A stretch of 7,267 nucleotides of DNA from Accumulibacter sp. (GCA_031274075.1 JAISQQ010000086.1:1-7267), one strand, 5' to 3'. Shown: positions 1-6,445, counted from the stretch's first letter. Notes: generated by a model not told the origin, from the letters alone. Program-made: numbers and translations.

Positions 1-19
1 GTTCGACGGACGCCAAATC

Positions 20-47
20 TTGACTTGCCCGGGAAGCAACGTATAAT
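20..47 (+). promoter_or_regulatory. Sigma70-type promoter of the tRNA-Val gene
   Basis: The sequence shows a -35 box TTGACT (20-25), a 16-bp spacer and a perfect -10 box TATAAT (42-47). A GC-rich stretch (GCGCCC) follows the -10 box, as is usual for stringently controlled stable-RNA promoters. Transcription would start near 54-56, about 32 nt before the mature tRNA end, leaving a short 5' leader for RNase P removal. The near-consensus boxes and the tRNA directly downstream make this a confident call. Stringent control is inference. Confidence 0.85.
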
Positions 48-87
48 GCGCCCTTCCTCGTTGTCGCGGGTAGTTTGGCGACACTGA

Positions 88-164
88 AGGCGCGTAGCTC
101 AGCTGGTTAGAGCACCACCTTGACATGGTGGGGGTCGTTGGTTCGAGTCCAATCGCGCCTACCA
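88..164 (+). tRNA. tRNA-Val (anticodon GAC)
   Basis: A full cloverleaf can be folded. The acceptor stem AGGCGCG (88-94) pairs with CGCGCCT (154-160). The D stem is GCTC/GAGC (97-100/110-113). The anticodon stem CCACC/GGTGG (115-119/127-131) carries a 7-nt loop TTGACAT with anticodon GAC at 122-124. The T arm has loop TTCGAGT (142-148), followed by discriminator A161 and an encoded CCA (162-164). GAC reads valine codons GUC and GUU. The gene has its own promoter and terminator, so it looks monocistronic. Antisense reading of this locus gives the spurious peptide often seen opposite tRNAs and is not a gene. Confidence 0.97.
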
Positions 165-175
165 ACGGATACTCC

Positions 176-221
176 AAAAAAGGCCAGCAAACCCAGTAAA
201 TACAGGGTTTCTGGCCTTTTT
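176..221. terminator. Bidirectional intrinsic terminator between tRNA-Val and the toxin gene
   Basis: The stem is GGCCAG (182-187), a bulged C, then AAACCC (189-194), paired with GGGTTT (205-210) and CTGGCC (211-216) around a 10-nt loop. It is flanked by six A on the left (176-181) and five T on the right (217-221). On the plus strand the T run follows the hairpin and ends the tRNA transcript. On the minus strand the A run becomes a U run, so the same hairpin can stop transcripts of the convergent toxin-antitoxin operon. Confidence 0.88.
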
Positions 222-255
222 GTCGGGCAACGGAATTCAGCTAACAGGGGTTCCG

Positions 256-299
256 GCGCGAAGCGCCACAAGTTACTGTCACCCGTCACCCGCCACCTG
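256..299 (+). repeat. Degenerate half copy of the heptad-armed hairpin element
   Basis: A GGCGC-GAA-GCGCC hairpin (256-268) is followed by ACAAGTTACTGTC and heptads CTGTCAC, CCGTCAC and CCGCCAC ending in CTG (276-299). The order of stem, GTTACT-like linker and 7-bp units matches the full copies at 1408, 3595 and 6476 (GGGCGC-GAA-GCGCCC, GGTAACTGAACTGTC, heptads). The left heptad arm and the TAATATTTG part are missing. It overlaps the last seven codons of the toxin gene. The match is imperfect, so common origin is likely but not certain. Confidence 0.55.
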
Positions 300-950
300 C
301 GACGCGGAGAGATCGAGGGCGGCTTCCGCCAGCGCTCTGGCCCATTCCGGCGTGTTTTTCCAGGCGGCGTCGCCGGGAGCCGGTTCCATGAGGCGTCCGG
401 CCGCCATTTCCAGCAGCAGGACTGGATCGGGGATGGCCGCGCCGGGAGCGGCGTCGGCGCTGTTGTCGTAGATTTGCAGGTGGGCGAGATGCGGCATCAA
501 CGCGATCAGGTTCAGTTGCGCCGCGGGGTAGCGGGCACGGATTTTCGCTTCGGGAATGTCATGCCCGCCTGCGGATACGCGGGCGCGGACTCGCGCCAGA
601 TGCTGTTCGGGGGACGCCAGGCCGCAGAACCAGATCAGCACGTCGTGGGTGCGCGAAGCGTCCAGAATCTTGCGGACGACGGTATTGCCGCCCAAGGTGG
701 TTTCAAAGGCGTGGCTCTGGCCGTGGGCGACCGCCTCATCCAGGCGGCGCATCCCCTCCGCCCAGGCCAGGGCGTTGGCGGTCGTCTGGCCGCAGCCTGA
801 CTCGGCCGCCAGTTCGCGGGCAAAGGTGTCGGGATTGAACCAGCCCATCCCCGCGCGTTCCAGCAGGTACCCGCCAATCGAGCTTTTGCCCGCCCCATTG
901 ACGCCGGCCAGGACATACAGGACGGGACGGGTCGCCGCCGCGCCCGTCAA
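279..950 (-). CDS. Zeta-toxin-like P-loop kinase (toxin of a TA pair)
   Basis: This 223-residue protein has a Walker A motif GVNGAGKSS at 16-24 (Lys22), then FNPDTFA with Asp41 and FETTL with Glu83. An Arg-rich segment follows: RVRARV at 120-125, GGHDIPE at 128-134 and RARY at 138-141. It ends with a YDNS motif at 161-164. This order is typical of the zeta toxin/UDP-sugar kinase family. Known members phosphorylate UDP-N-acetylglucosamine (or related small substrates) in the cytoplasm and block wall synthesis. Substrate here is unknown. The start is TTG at 950, overlapping the antitoxin stop as TTGA, so translation is probably coupled. No ATG or GTG alternative lies upstream before the overlap. 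The C-terminal residues VAGDG and the stop lie in a degenerate repeat (256-299), so the end may have been altered by it. A non-toxin P-loop kinase of the same fold is the main alternative. Confidence 0.85.
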   Translation of the reverse strand: MTGAAATRPVLYVLAGVNGAGKSSIGGYLLERAGMGWFNPDTFARELAAESGCGQTTANALAWAEGMRRLDEAVAHGQSHAFETTLGGNTVVRKILDASRTHDVLIWFCGLASPEQHLARVRARVSAGGHDIPEAKIRARYPAAQLNLIALMPHLAHLQIYDNSADAAPGAAIPDPVLLLEMAAGRLMEPAPGDAAWKNTPEWARALAEAALDLSASQVAGDG

Positions 951-1318
951 TGGCTCGCGCCCGCCTTGACCTTGCCTTCCAGCCGGGCGGGCGCGCGCAT
1001 GACCGCTCGCAGCCGCTCGCCCGCGTCCGGCGCCTGAAGCGCGGCCAGGCGCAGATCGAAACGCTGCCGCAGCGCCCGCAGCGCCGATTCGGTTTTCGCC
1101 GCGGACTGCTGCGCGAGTCGCATGATTTCGGCGTATTCCTCGGTCGAGAGGATGACGGCTTCAGGCTCGTCGTGGTTGGTGATGACCGTCTTGCCGTTGC
1201 GCCTGACAAGCTTCATCAAACCGCGCCAGCCAAGCTTCTTGACATCGGAAGCCGGTGTGCGCGGCAACTGCGTCAGGACATCAGGCGGGCTGACGTCCAG
1301 GGTCGTGCTCAAGGTCAT
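947..1318 (-). CDS. Phd/YefM-like antitoxin
   Basis: This 123-residue protein carries a Phd/YefM-like core at about residues 21-68: TPASDVKKLGWRGL, then KTVITNHDEPEAVILS and EEYAEIM. In this family the N-terminal part binds DNA and represses the operon, while the C-terminal part wraps the toxin. Here the tail (69-123) is long, charged and probably helical. The whole protein is longer than the usual 80-90 residues, so the tail is the likely toxin-binding part. ATG at 1318 has a good ribosome site, GGGAG at 1325-1329, six bases upstream. The gene is first in a two-gene operon and overlaps the toxin gene by 4 nt. Classical zeta toxins pair with epsilon antitoxins, so this partner type is uncommon. 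Autoregulation through the palindrome at 1349-1366 is inferred. Confidence 0.85.
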   Translation of the reverse strand: MTLSTTLDVSPPDVLTQLPRTPASDVKKLGWRGLMKLVRRNGKTVITNHDEPEAVILSTEEYAEIMRLAQQSAAKTESALRALRQRFDLRLAALQAPDAGERLRAVMRAPARLEGKVKAGASH

Positions 1319-1348
1319 GGAAAACTCCCGCAGAGGCGTTGGACGTTC

Positions 1349-1380
1349 CCATTATAGCCATAATGGACTGCTGGTGTAGA
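1349..1380 (-). promoter_or_regulatory. TA operon promoter with overlapping palindromic operator
   Basis: On the minus strand a perfect -10 box TATAAT lies at 1356-1351. A weak -35 TCTACA (1380-1375, 4 of 6 matches) is 18 bp upstream. The -10 lies within a perfect inverted repeat, CCATTAT-AGCC-ATAATGG (1349-1366), so a dimer bound there would block RNA polymerase. This fits antitoxin autorepression, which is standard for Phd/YefM systems. The start codon is 33 nt from the -10 box. Confidence 0.6.
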
Positions 1381-1384
1381 TTTA

Positions 1385-1402
1385 CCAAAATACCCATTTT
1401 GG
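1385..1402. promoter_or_regulatory. Second 7-4-7 palindrome, possible upstream operator
   Basis: A perfect inverted repeat CCAAAAT-ACCC-ATTTTGG lies exactly 36 bp from the one overlapping the TA -10 box. It has the same layout: 7-bp arms starting CC and ending GG, and a 4-bp spacer. Only the inner arm bases differ. It may be an auxiliary operator for the antitoxin. It directly precedes the repeat element at 1408, so a chance palindrome or part of that element cannot be excluded. Confidence 0.4.
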
Positions 1403-1407
1403 CTGTT

Positions 1408-1498
1408 CAGAGGACAGAAGACAGAGGACAGAAGACAGTAATATTTGCGGGCGCGAAGCGCCCGGTAACTGAACTGTCATCTGTCCTCTGTCTTCTGG
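1408..1498 (+). repeat. Heptad-armed hairpin element, copy A
   Basis: The left arm consists of units AGGACAG/AAGACAG (1410-1438). The core runs CAGTAATATTTG, then CGGGCGC-GAA-GCGCCCG (1448-1464), then GTAACTGAACTGTC. The right arm is CTGTCAT, CTGTCCT, CTGTCTT, CTGG (1474-1498). The two arms pair over 24 nt (1415-1438 with 1474-1497) with one mismatch, giving a long cruciform or RNA hairpin. It fills the gap between the TA promoter and the stop codon of the ABC transporter (1504). No coding capacity is credible. The peptides read from it reflect the 7-bp period. Confidence 0.85.
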
Positions 1499-1503
1499 AA
1501 AAG

Positions 1504-3390
1504 CTAAAACTCCATTTCGGCCATTTCGCTTTCGTCGTCGCCGGATTCGTCGCCGAGGAAACCGCCGCTTTGCCGCGCCCACAGGCGGGCATAGAGGCCG
1601 CCCTGCGCGAGCAGGCGCTTGTGGTCGCCTTCTTCGACGATGCGGCCGCGGTCGATGACGATCAGACGATCCATGGCCGCGATGGTCGACAGGCGGTGGG
1701 CGATCGCCACCACGGTCTTGCCCTCCATCAGCCGGTAGAGGCTTTTCTGGATCGCCTCCTCGACCTCGGAGTCGAGCGCGCTGGTGGCTTCGTCGAGCAG
1801 CAGGATCGGCGCGTTCTTGAGCATCACGCGCGCGATGGCGACGCGCTGGCGCTGCCCGCCGGAGAGTTTCACGCCGCGCTCGCCGACGTGGGCGTCGTAG
1901 CCGCGCCGTCCCTTGGGATCGGTGAGCATCAGGATGAAGTCATGCGCCTCGGCGCGGCGCGCCGCTTCCCGCATCTCCAGCTCGCCGGCGTCGGGGCGGC
2001 CGTAGAGGATGTTGTCGCGCACCGAGCGGTGCAGCAGCGAAGTATCTTGCGTCACCATACCGATCTGGGCACGCAGGCTTTCCTGGGTGACGGCGGCGAT
2101 GTCCTGGCCGTCGATGAGGATGCGCCCGGCTTCCGGATCGTAGAAGCGCAGCAGCAGGTTGACGATGGTCGACTTGCCCGCGCCCGAGCGCCCGACGAGG
2201 CCGATCTTCTCGCCCGGCCGGATGACGAGGTCGAGATCGTCGATCACGCGCGGGCGGCCGCCGTCCGCCTCCGGGCGCGCGCCGTAGGAAAAGCCGACCC
2301 GCTCGAAGCGGATCTCGCCGCGCGTCACCGCGAGCGCGCGGGCGTCAATCCGGTCGGTCACCTGATGCCGGCGCGCCAGCGTGTTGATGCCGTCCTGCAC
2401 CGTGCCGACGTTCTCGAACAACTGCGCCATTTCCCACATGATCCAATGCGACATGCCGTTCAAGCGCAGCGCCATCGCCGTGGACGCCGCCAGCGCGCCG
2501 ACGCCGATTTCGCCGCGCGTCCACAGCCACAGCGCCGTGCCGGTGGTGGCGACGACCAGCCCCATGGCCATGGCGAACTGCACGACCTGGATGCCGCTCA
2601 CCAGCCGCATCATGCCGTGGACGTTGAGCAGGAACTCCTGCATGGCCTCGCGCGCGTAACCCGCCTCGCGCCCGGCGTGGGAAAAAAGCTTGACCGTGAC
2701 GATGTTGGTGTAGGCGTCGGTCACCCGCCCGGTCATCGAGGCGCGCGCGTCGGCCTGGTCTTTCGACACCCGCGCCAGGCGCGGCACGAAGTAGCGCAGG
2801 GAGCACAGGTAGCAGGCGAGCCAGCCGAACAGCGGCGCCAGCATCCAGCCGTCGAAGCCGCCGAGCACCAGCACCAGGGTGATGAAATAGATGACGACGA
2901 AAACCAGGATGTCGGTGACGATGAAGCAGGTGTCGCGCACCGCCAGCGCGGTCTGCATCACCTTGGCGGAGACGCGCCCGGCGAACTCGTCCTGGAAAAA
3001 GCTCATGCTCTGCCCGAGCATCAGCCGATGGAAATTCCAGCGCAGGCGCATGGCGAAATTGCCCGCCAGCGCCTGGTGCTTGATCAGGGTTTGCAGCAAG
3101 GCGACCACGACGCTGGCGGCGATGACCCCGGTGAGCAGCAGCAGCCGGCCTCCGGCCTCTTCCCACAGACGCGCGGGTTCGATCGCCGCGAGCCAGTCGA
3201 CCACCTTGCCCAGCATGGCGAACAGCAGAGCCTCGAAAGCGCCGACGATGCCGGTGCAGATCATCATCCCGCCGATCAGCCCGCGCATCCCCTCGGTGCC
3301 CTGCCAGACAAAGGCGATGAAACCGCGCGGCGGCGCGGGCGGCGGCGATCCAGGGTAGGGATCGACGGTTTTCTCGAACAACTCGAACAC
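1504..3390 (-). CDS. ABC exporter half-transporter (fused permease-ATPase)
   Basis: This 628-residue protein has an N-terminal transmembrane domain (about 35-330, with hydrophobic segments near 36-60, 83-104, 155-178, 180-200 and 265-290) fused to an ATPase domain (about 358-605). The ATPase motifs are complete: A-loop Tyr369, Walker A GRSGAGKST (400-408), Q-loop Gln448, X-loop VGERG (502-506), signature LSGGQ (509-513), Walker B ILLLDE (529-534) and H-loop His565. This is the subfamily B/MsbA-like type, which works as an inner-membrane dimer exporting lipids, drugs or peptides. The substrate cannot be read from the sequence. The start is GTG at 3390, with AAGGA about seven bases upstream on the minus strand. 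The tail (611-628) is strongly acidic. The gene stands alone. Copy A of the repeat follows its stop within 6 nt, and a palindromic cassette begins 20 bp before its start. Confidence 0.93.
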   Translation of the reverse strand: MFELFEKTVDPYPGSPPPAPPRGFIAFVWQGTEGMRGLIGGMMICTGIVGAFEALLFAMLGKVVDWLAAIEPARLWEEAGGRLLLLTGVIAASVVVALLQTLIKHQALAGNFAMRLRWNFHRLMLGQSMSFFQDEFAGRVSAKVMQTALAVRDTCFIVTDILVFVVIYFITLVLVLGGFDGWMLAPLFGWLACYLCSLRYFVPRLARVSKDQADARASMTGRVTDAYTNIVTVKLFSHAGREAGYAREAMQEFLLNVHGMMRLVSGIQVVQFAMAMGLVVATTGTALWLWTRGEIGVGALAASTAMALRLNGMSHWIMWEMAQLFENVGTVQDGINTLARRHQVTDRIDARALAVTRGEIRFERVGFSYGARPEADGGRPRVIDDLDLVIRPGEKIGLVGRSGAGKSTIVNLLLRFYDPEAGRILIDGQDIAAVTQESLRAQIGMVTQDTSLLHRSVRDNILYGRPDAGELEMREAARRAEAHDFILMLTDPKGRRGYDAHVGERGVKLSGGQRQRVAIARVMLKNAPILLLDEATSALDSEVEEAIQKSLYRLMEGKTVVAIAHRLSTIAAMDRLIVIDRGRIVEEGDHKRLLAQGGLYARLWARQSGGFLGDESGDDESEMAEMEF

Positions 3391-3409
3391 AAGGATTCCT
3401 TTTTGCTTC

Positions 3410-3594
3410 AGAAGCTGTTTTAAAAAAATTAGTACGAGAAATGCTTTGATCCCAAAAACCTCAATTCAAGCCCTGGGGGGAAGGTAGGGCGGTTTCTCCG
3501 AAACCGCCGCCCCCCGGCGCGCTCGGAGAGCGCGCCCTACCCTGGATGATCCATCGGCTTCTCAAACGTCTTTCTGATTTCTAAAACAGCTTCT
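3410..3594. repeat. 185-bp cassette bounded by a 13-nt perfect inverted repeat
   Basis: AGAAGCTGTTTTA (3410-3422) is repeated inverted as TAAAACAGCTTCT (3582-3594). The ends enclose an A/T-rich stretch, a pair of head-to-head REP hairpins (3483-3541) and further filler. The layout resembles a small non-coding mobile cassette (MITE-like), but no transposase and no clear target-site duplication is visible. The promoter of the ABC transporter must lie within or next to it, and I see no convincing -35/-10 pair. It accounts for most of the 300-bp gap between the ABC transporter start and the AddB-like gene. The rest is copy B. Confidence 0.5.
3483..3541. repeat. Pair of inverted GTAG-type REP palindromes (BIME-like)
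   Basis: The plus strand reads GGTAGGGCGGTTTC-TCC-GAAACCGCC (3483-3508). After a 7-base spacer, the minus strand reads GGTAGGGCGCGCTC-TCC-GAGCGCGCC (3541-3516). Both have a GTAG foot, a 9-bp perfect stem and loop TCC. The inner stems differ (GTTTC/GAAAC against CGCTC/GAGCG) but remain fully paired. The two feet also pair with each other (GGTAGGGC/GCCCTACC), allowing a three-way structure. GTAG-headed palindromes are known substrates of REP-associated tyrosine transposases (RAYTs, the TnpA-REP family). No such gene is in this window. Confidence 0.75.
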
Positions 3595-3705
3595 CAGAGG
3601 ACGGAGGTCAAATGACAGAGGACAGAAGACAGTAATATTTGCGGGCGCGAAGCGCCCGGTAACTGAACTGTCCTCTGTCTTCTGTCACCTGTCATCTGTC
3701 CCCTG
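3595..3705 (+). repeat. Heptad-armed hairpin element, copy B
   Basis: The 38-nt left arm (3595-3632) is five 7-bp units plus CAG: CAGAGGA, CGGAGGT, CAAATGA, CAGAGGA, CAGAAGA. The core (3630-3672) is identical to copy A, with the same CGGGCGC-GAA-GCGCCCG stem. The 38-nt right arm (3668-3705) also has five units: CTGTCCT, CTGTCTT, CTGTCAC, CTGTCAT, CTGTCCC. The arms pair with 7 mismatches, nearly all purine-purine swaps that give G-T pairs on one strand. Its right end supplies the last codons of the AddB-like gene. It begins immediately after the 13-nt inverted repeat ending at 3594. Confidence 0.85.
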
Positions 3706-6445
3706 ATCGGCACAAACCGCTCATTTCACACCATTGGCAAACGCTGTCGACGCCATGCGCCGGCAGCGGCGCGCCGGCGCGCATGGCGTCGAACACGGCG
3801 GCGAGCCGCTCGCCTTGCCGGGCGGCGGCTTCGTTCAAGGCTTGCGGGCCATCGACCGCCGCCACGGCGCTGACCTCGTCGCCGTCGAGCGCGATATAGG
3901 CCGCCTGGAGAGCCTCGCCGTGCATCAAGGCGTAGGCCGGCAATTGTACGTCGTCGGCGAGGCGCTCCTGGACGGCCTTGGCCGATCGCGTCTTGTAATC
4001 GTAAAGCGCCGCCTCGGCGCCGCGGCGATCGACGCGGTCGATGCGCCCGTACAGTTCGACGTTGCCGCCGTGTTCCAGCGGCAGTTCGCGGCTGACGCGC
4101 GTTTCGGCTTTTTCCCAGCGCCAGCCTTCCGCCTCGCGCGCGCGCTGCCAGGCGAGATACGAAGACAGGCGCTTTTCCCAGCGCAAACGCCAGCCAATGG
4201 CCAGGAAGTTGTCGGCGACGGCGGGCGCGAAAACACCCTCCGTACACTCGCGCAAGGCTTGCAGCGCCTCGTCTTCCGGCAGGGCGGAAAGTAGCGGATG
4301 TTGCGCGTGGAAGCGCTCCAGGACGCGGTGCACCCGCTCGCCGTAGTCGCCCTTGTCCATGTCTTCGCTGACCTCGTCCATTTCGCCCAGAGCGAGCACG
4401 TGGCGGGCGAAGAAACGGTACGGACAGGCGACCAGGCTGGCGTAGCCGCTGACCGAAACACGGCCCGGAATCAGCGCCGGCGGCGCGAGCGGCGCGGCGC
4501 GTTCCGCCGCACGCGGCGCGGTGGCCGCGTCGACCCCGGTCGCGTCGCGCGGAGGCGGCGGACGCCGTTGCAGGTCATCGTTCCACGCCAGGAGATGCAG
4601 CGTGGACAGCAGCGACAGTTCGGACGCCAGCGGATTGGCCTCGCCGTCGCGCTGCGCCTGCCAAGTCACCGCCACGCGCGGCGTCATCGCCAGCAGCAGT
4701 TCGAGCCGGCGCTTGAGTTCGCGTTGATCGTCCTCGCGCGTGCGCAGGCCGAGCTCGCGGCGCACCGAGGCGTTGAAGAACGCGGCCTGCCCCGCCGGCG
4801 ACAGTTGCCTGGCGTCGCCGCCGAGCAGCAGCGCGGCCTCGAAACCGCGCAGGCAGACGGCCTTGAGCGGCGCCAGGACGATCGGGCTGGCGATGCCGCT
4901 GTCGCGAAAGCTGGCGGCTTCGAATTCGTGGTCGAGCCAGTCGCGCCAGGCGGCAAAGGAAAACAACGCGGCGTTTCCGGCCAGTTCCGCGCGCCGCGCC
5001 GCCAACAGATCGAGCAGCGTTTGGCCGGCGGCGTCCGCGGCCAGCGCATCCAACGCGCCGACCGTGTCGAGCGCCGCGTGCAGCCGCCCCAGCCAGCGCG
5101 CCAGCGGCGTTGGCCCGGCGCGCAGCAGCGCCGTCGCGGCCTCGACGCGATCGAGCAGCGCGAATCCGGAACGCTTGTCCGGCGTGGCCGATTCGAGCAG
5201 CGCGCGGCGGACGCGCGCCAGCCCGGACTTGACCGAGGCCGCGCGGATCGCCGCTTCCAGGCCGAAGACCGCGCGTTTACGCTCATCGTCCGCGATGTCG
5301 GAAAAAACGAAGGGCGATTTGCACAGATCGAGCAGATCGCGGTAATAGGCCTGACCGGCCGCCACCTCGATCAGCGCGTCGACCGTCGCCGCCGCGCGCG
5401 AGGTCGACAGCAGCCAGCCGGTTTCGTCGCTGACCAGCACCTTCTCGCGTTCCAGCAGCGCGCGCACGCGCCGCGCCGTCAGACGGTCCTGCGCGACCAG
5501 CGCGATGCGGCGCAAACCCTCCTGGAGCCAGGCGCCGACCTGCGCCACCGCCGCCCGCGCCTCCTGTTCGCGCCCGGCGGCCGGCATCAGCGCCAGACGC
5601 CCGGCCAGCGTTCCCGCCGGATACTGCCGCGCCAGCGCGCGCGCGCGTTCGCGCAGCGGCAGGGACGCCGCGCCAGGGCCAGGCGGCCAAGCGGCGGCGA
5701 GCGTCGCCAGCAGCGGGGTCGGGCAGGCTTCGCGCGGCTGCGGATAAAACACCAGCAGCGGCTGCGCCGCCCCGTAGCGGCAGAGAAAATCGCGCTCCGC
5801 CGGATCGAGCGCTTCGTCCGGCGCGGCGTCGAGCAGCACCAGCAGCGGCCAGGAAGTATCCGCCCGCGCGGCGCGCCGGGCGAGTTCGGCCAGGCGCAGG
5901 CGATAGACCGCCGCCGCGTCGGGCGCGCCGGCCGCGCCCAGCGCCCGCCACAGCTCGTAAACGACACGCGCCTCGAAAGCGAGCGGCGTCGAGGCGCGCA
6001 GCGCGTAGGCCCGCCCCAATTGTTCGGCCAGCCCCGCCTCGTCGCCGGGCAGTGGCACCGCTGCCGCTGTCAACTCGTCGAACAGCCCGGCCATTTCGGC
6101 GGCGATGCCCCACAGCGCCGTTTCGTCGAACCAGCCCCGCTGGCGCAAAGCCTCGTGCAGCAGCACCCGGCGCTCGCTTTCCGGCAAGGCCCGCGGGATA
6201 GCGTCGAGCGGCGCGTTGCTCGCCCAGTTGCGCAGCGTGTCGCAACGGGGAAGCAGCAGCGGACCGGACGCCGCGCGCGCCAGCGCCGCGCGCAATCCAG
6301 CGGCGACCGGCAGCGCCGGCGCCAGAATACGCCAGGCCGAGAGATCGGGCCCGGCATGGCGCGCCAGCACGCGCGCCGCCAGTTCGTCGAAGAAAGCCTC
6401 GCCCGGCGGCAGGGCCTGCGCGTTCAGTGCGTTCAGTACGTTCAT
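3692..6445 (-). CDS. AddB-like DNA repair nuclease with Fe-S cluster (PD-(D/E)XK family)
   Basis: This 917-residue cytoplasmic protein has a C-terminal RecB/AddB-type nuclease domain (about 662-917). The domain starts with a helix and CPYRFF (Cys674), then GERVH (His706), GRIDRVD (Asp803), YDYKT (Asp816, Lys818) and QLPAYAL (Gln834, Tyr838). It ends in C-x2-C-x5-C (Cys903, 906, 912). Cys674 plus these three match the 4Fe-4S site of AddB, which pins the nuclease fold on DNA. The first 660 residues resemble the AddB helicase-like part but show no Walker A motif, so ATP use is unlikely. Length and build match the roughly 900-residue betaproteobacterial 'probable DNA repair protein' family (TIGR03623, from memory). 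Family members are thought to act in double-strand-break end processing with an AddA-type helicase. No such helicase gene is adjacent. ATG at 6445 lacks a clear ribosome site. The last residues (GDR) and the stop come from repeat copy B. Confidence 0.87.
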   Translation of the reverse strand: MNVLNALNAQALPPGEAFFDELAARVLARHAGPDLSAWRILAPALPVAAGLRAALARAASGPLLLPRCDTLRNWASNAPLDAIPRALPESERRVLLHEALRQRGWFDETALWGIAAEMAGLFDELTAAAVPLPGDEAGLAEQLGRAYALRASTPLAFEARVVYELWRALGAAGAPDAAAVYRLRLAELARRAARADTSWPLLVLLDAAPDEALDPAERDFLCRYGAAQPLLVFYPQPREACPTPLLATLAAAWPPGPGAASLPLRERARALARQYPAGTLAGRLALMPAAGREQEARAAVAQVGAWLQEGLRRIALVAQDRLTARRVRALLEREKVLVSDETGWLLSTSRAAATVDALIEVAAGQAYYRDLLDLCKSPFVFSDIADDERKRAVFGLEAAIRAASVKSGLARVRRALLESATPDKRSGFALLDRVEAATALLRAGPTPLARWLGRLHAALDTVGALDALAADAAGQTLLDLLAARRAELAGNAALFSFAAWRDWLDHEFEAASFRDSGIASPIVLAPLKAVCLRGFEAALLLGGDARQLSPAGQAAFFNASVRRELGLRTREDDQRELKRRLELLLAMTPRVAVTWQAQRDGEANPLASELSLLSTLHLLAWNDDLQRRPPPPRDATGVDAATAPRAAERAAPLAPPALIPGRVSVSGYASLVACPYRFFARHVLALGEMDEVSEDMDKGDYGERVHRVLERFHAQHPLLSALPEDEALQALRECTEGVFAPAVADNFLAIGWRLRWEKRLSSYLAWQRAREAEGWRWEKAETRVSRELPLEHGGNVELYGRIDRVDRRGAEAALYDYKTRSAKAVQERLADDVQLPAYALMHGEALQAAYIALDGDEVSAVAAVDGPQALNEAAARQGERLAAVFDAMRAGAPLPAHGVDSVCQWCEMSGLCRSGDR

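Noticed and set aside
107..289. 60-codon minus-strand frame over the tRNA
   Set aside because: It is the familiar spurious antisense-tRNA peptide (DWTRTNDP) and also crosses the terminator.
88..300. Integration (att) site of a genomic island at the tRNA 3' end
   Set aside because: No second copy of the tRNA 3' end and no integrase are seen in the window. The tRNA has its own undisturbed terminator.
1448..1464. Intrinsic terminator of the ABC transporter
   Set aside because: The CGGGCGC hairpin is strong but no U run follows on either strand. It is the core of the repeat element, though it could still slow polymerase.
1339..3423. 694-codon open frame on the plus strand
   Set aside because: It is antisense to a complete ABC exporter with all ATPase motifs. 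The peptide is rich in His, Arg, Asp and Ala, with no domain. It is a GC-bias shadow.
3391..3480. Promoter of the ABC transporter
   Set aside because: TACTAA with an upstream TTTGGG is the best pair on the minus strand, but it matches the consensus too poorly to annotate.
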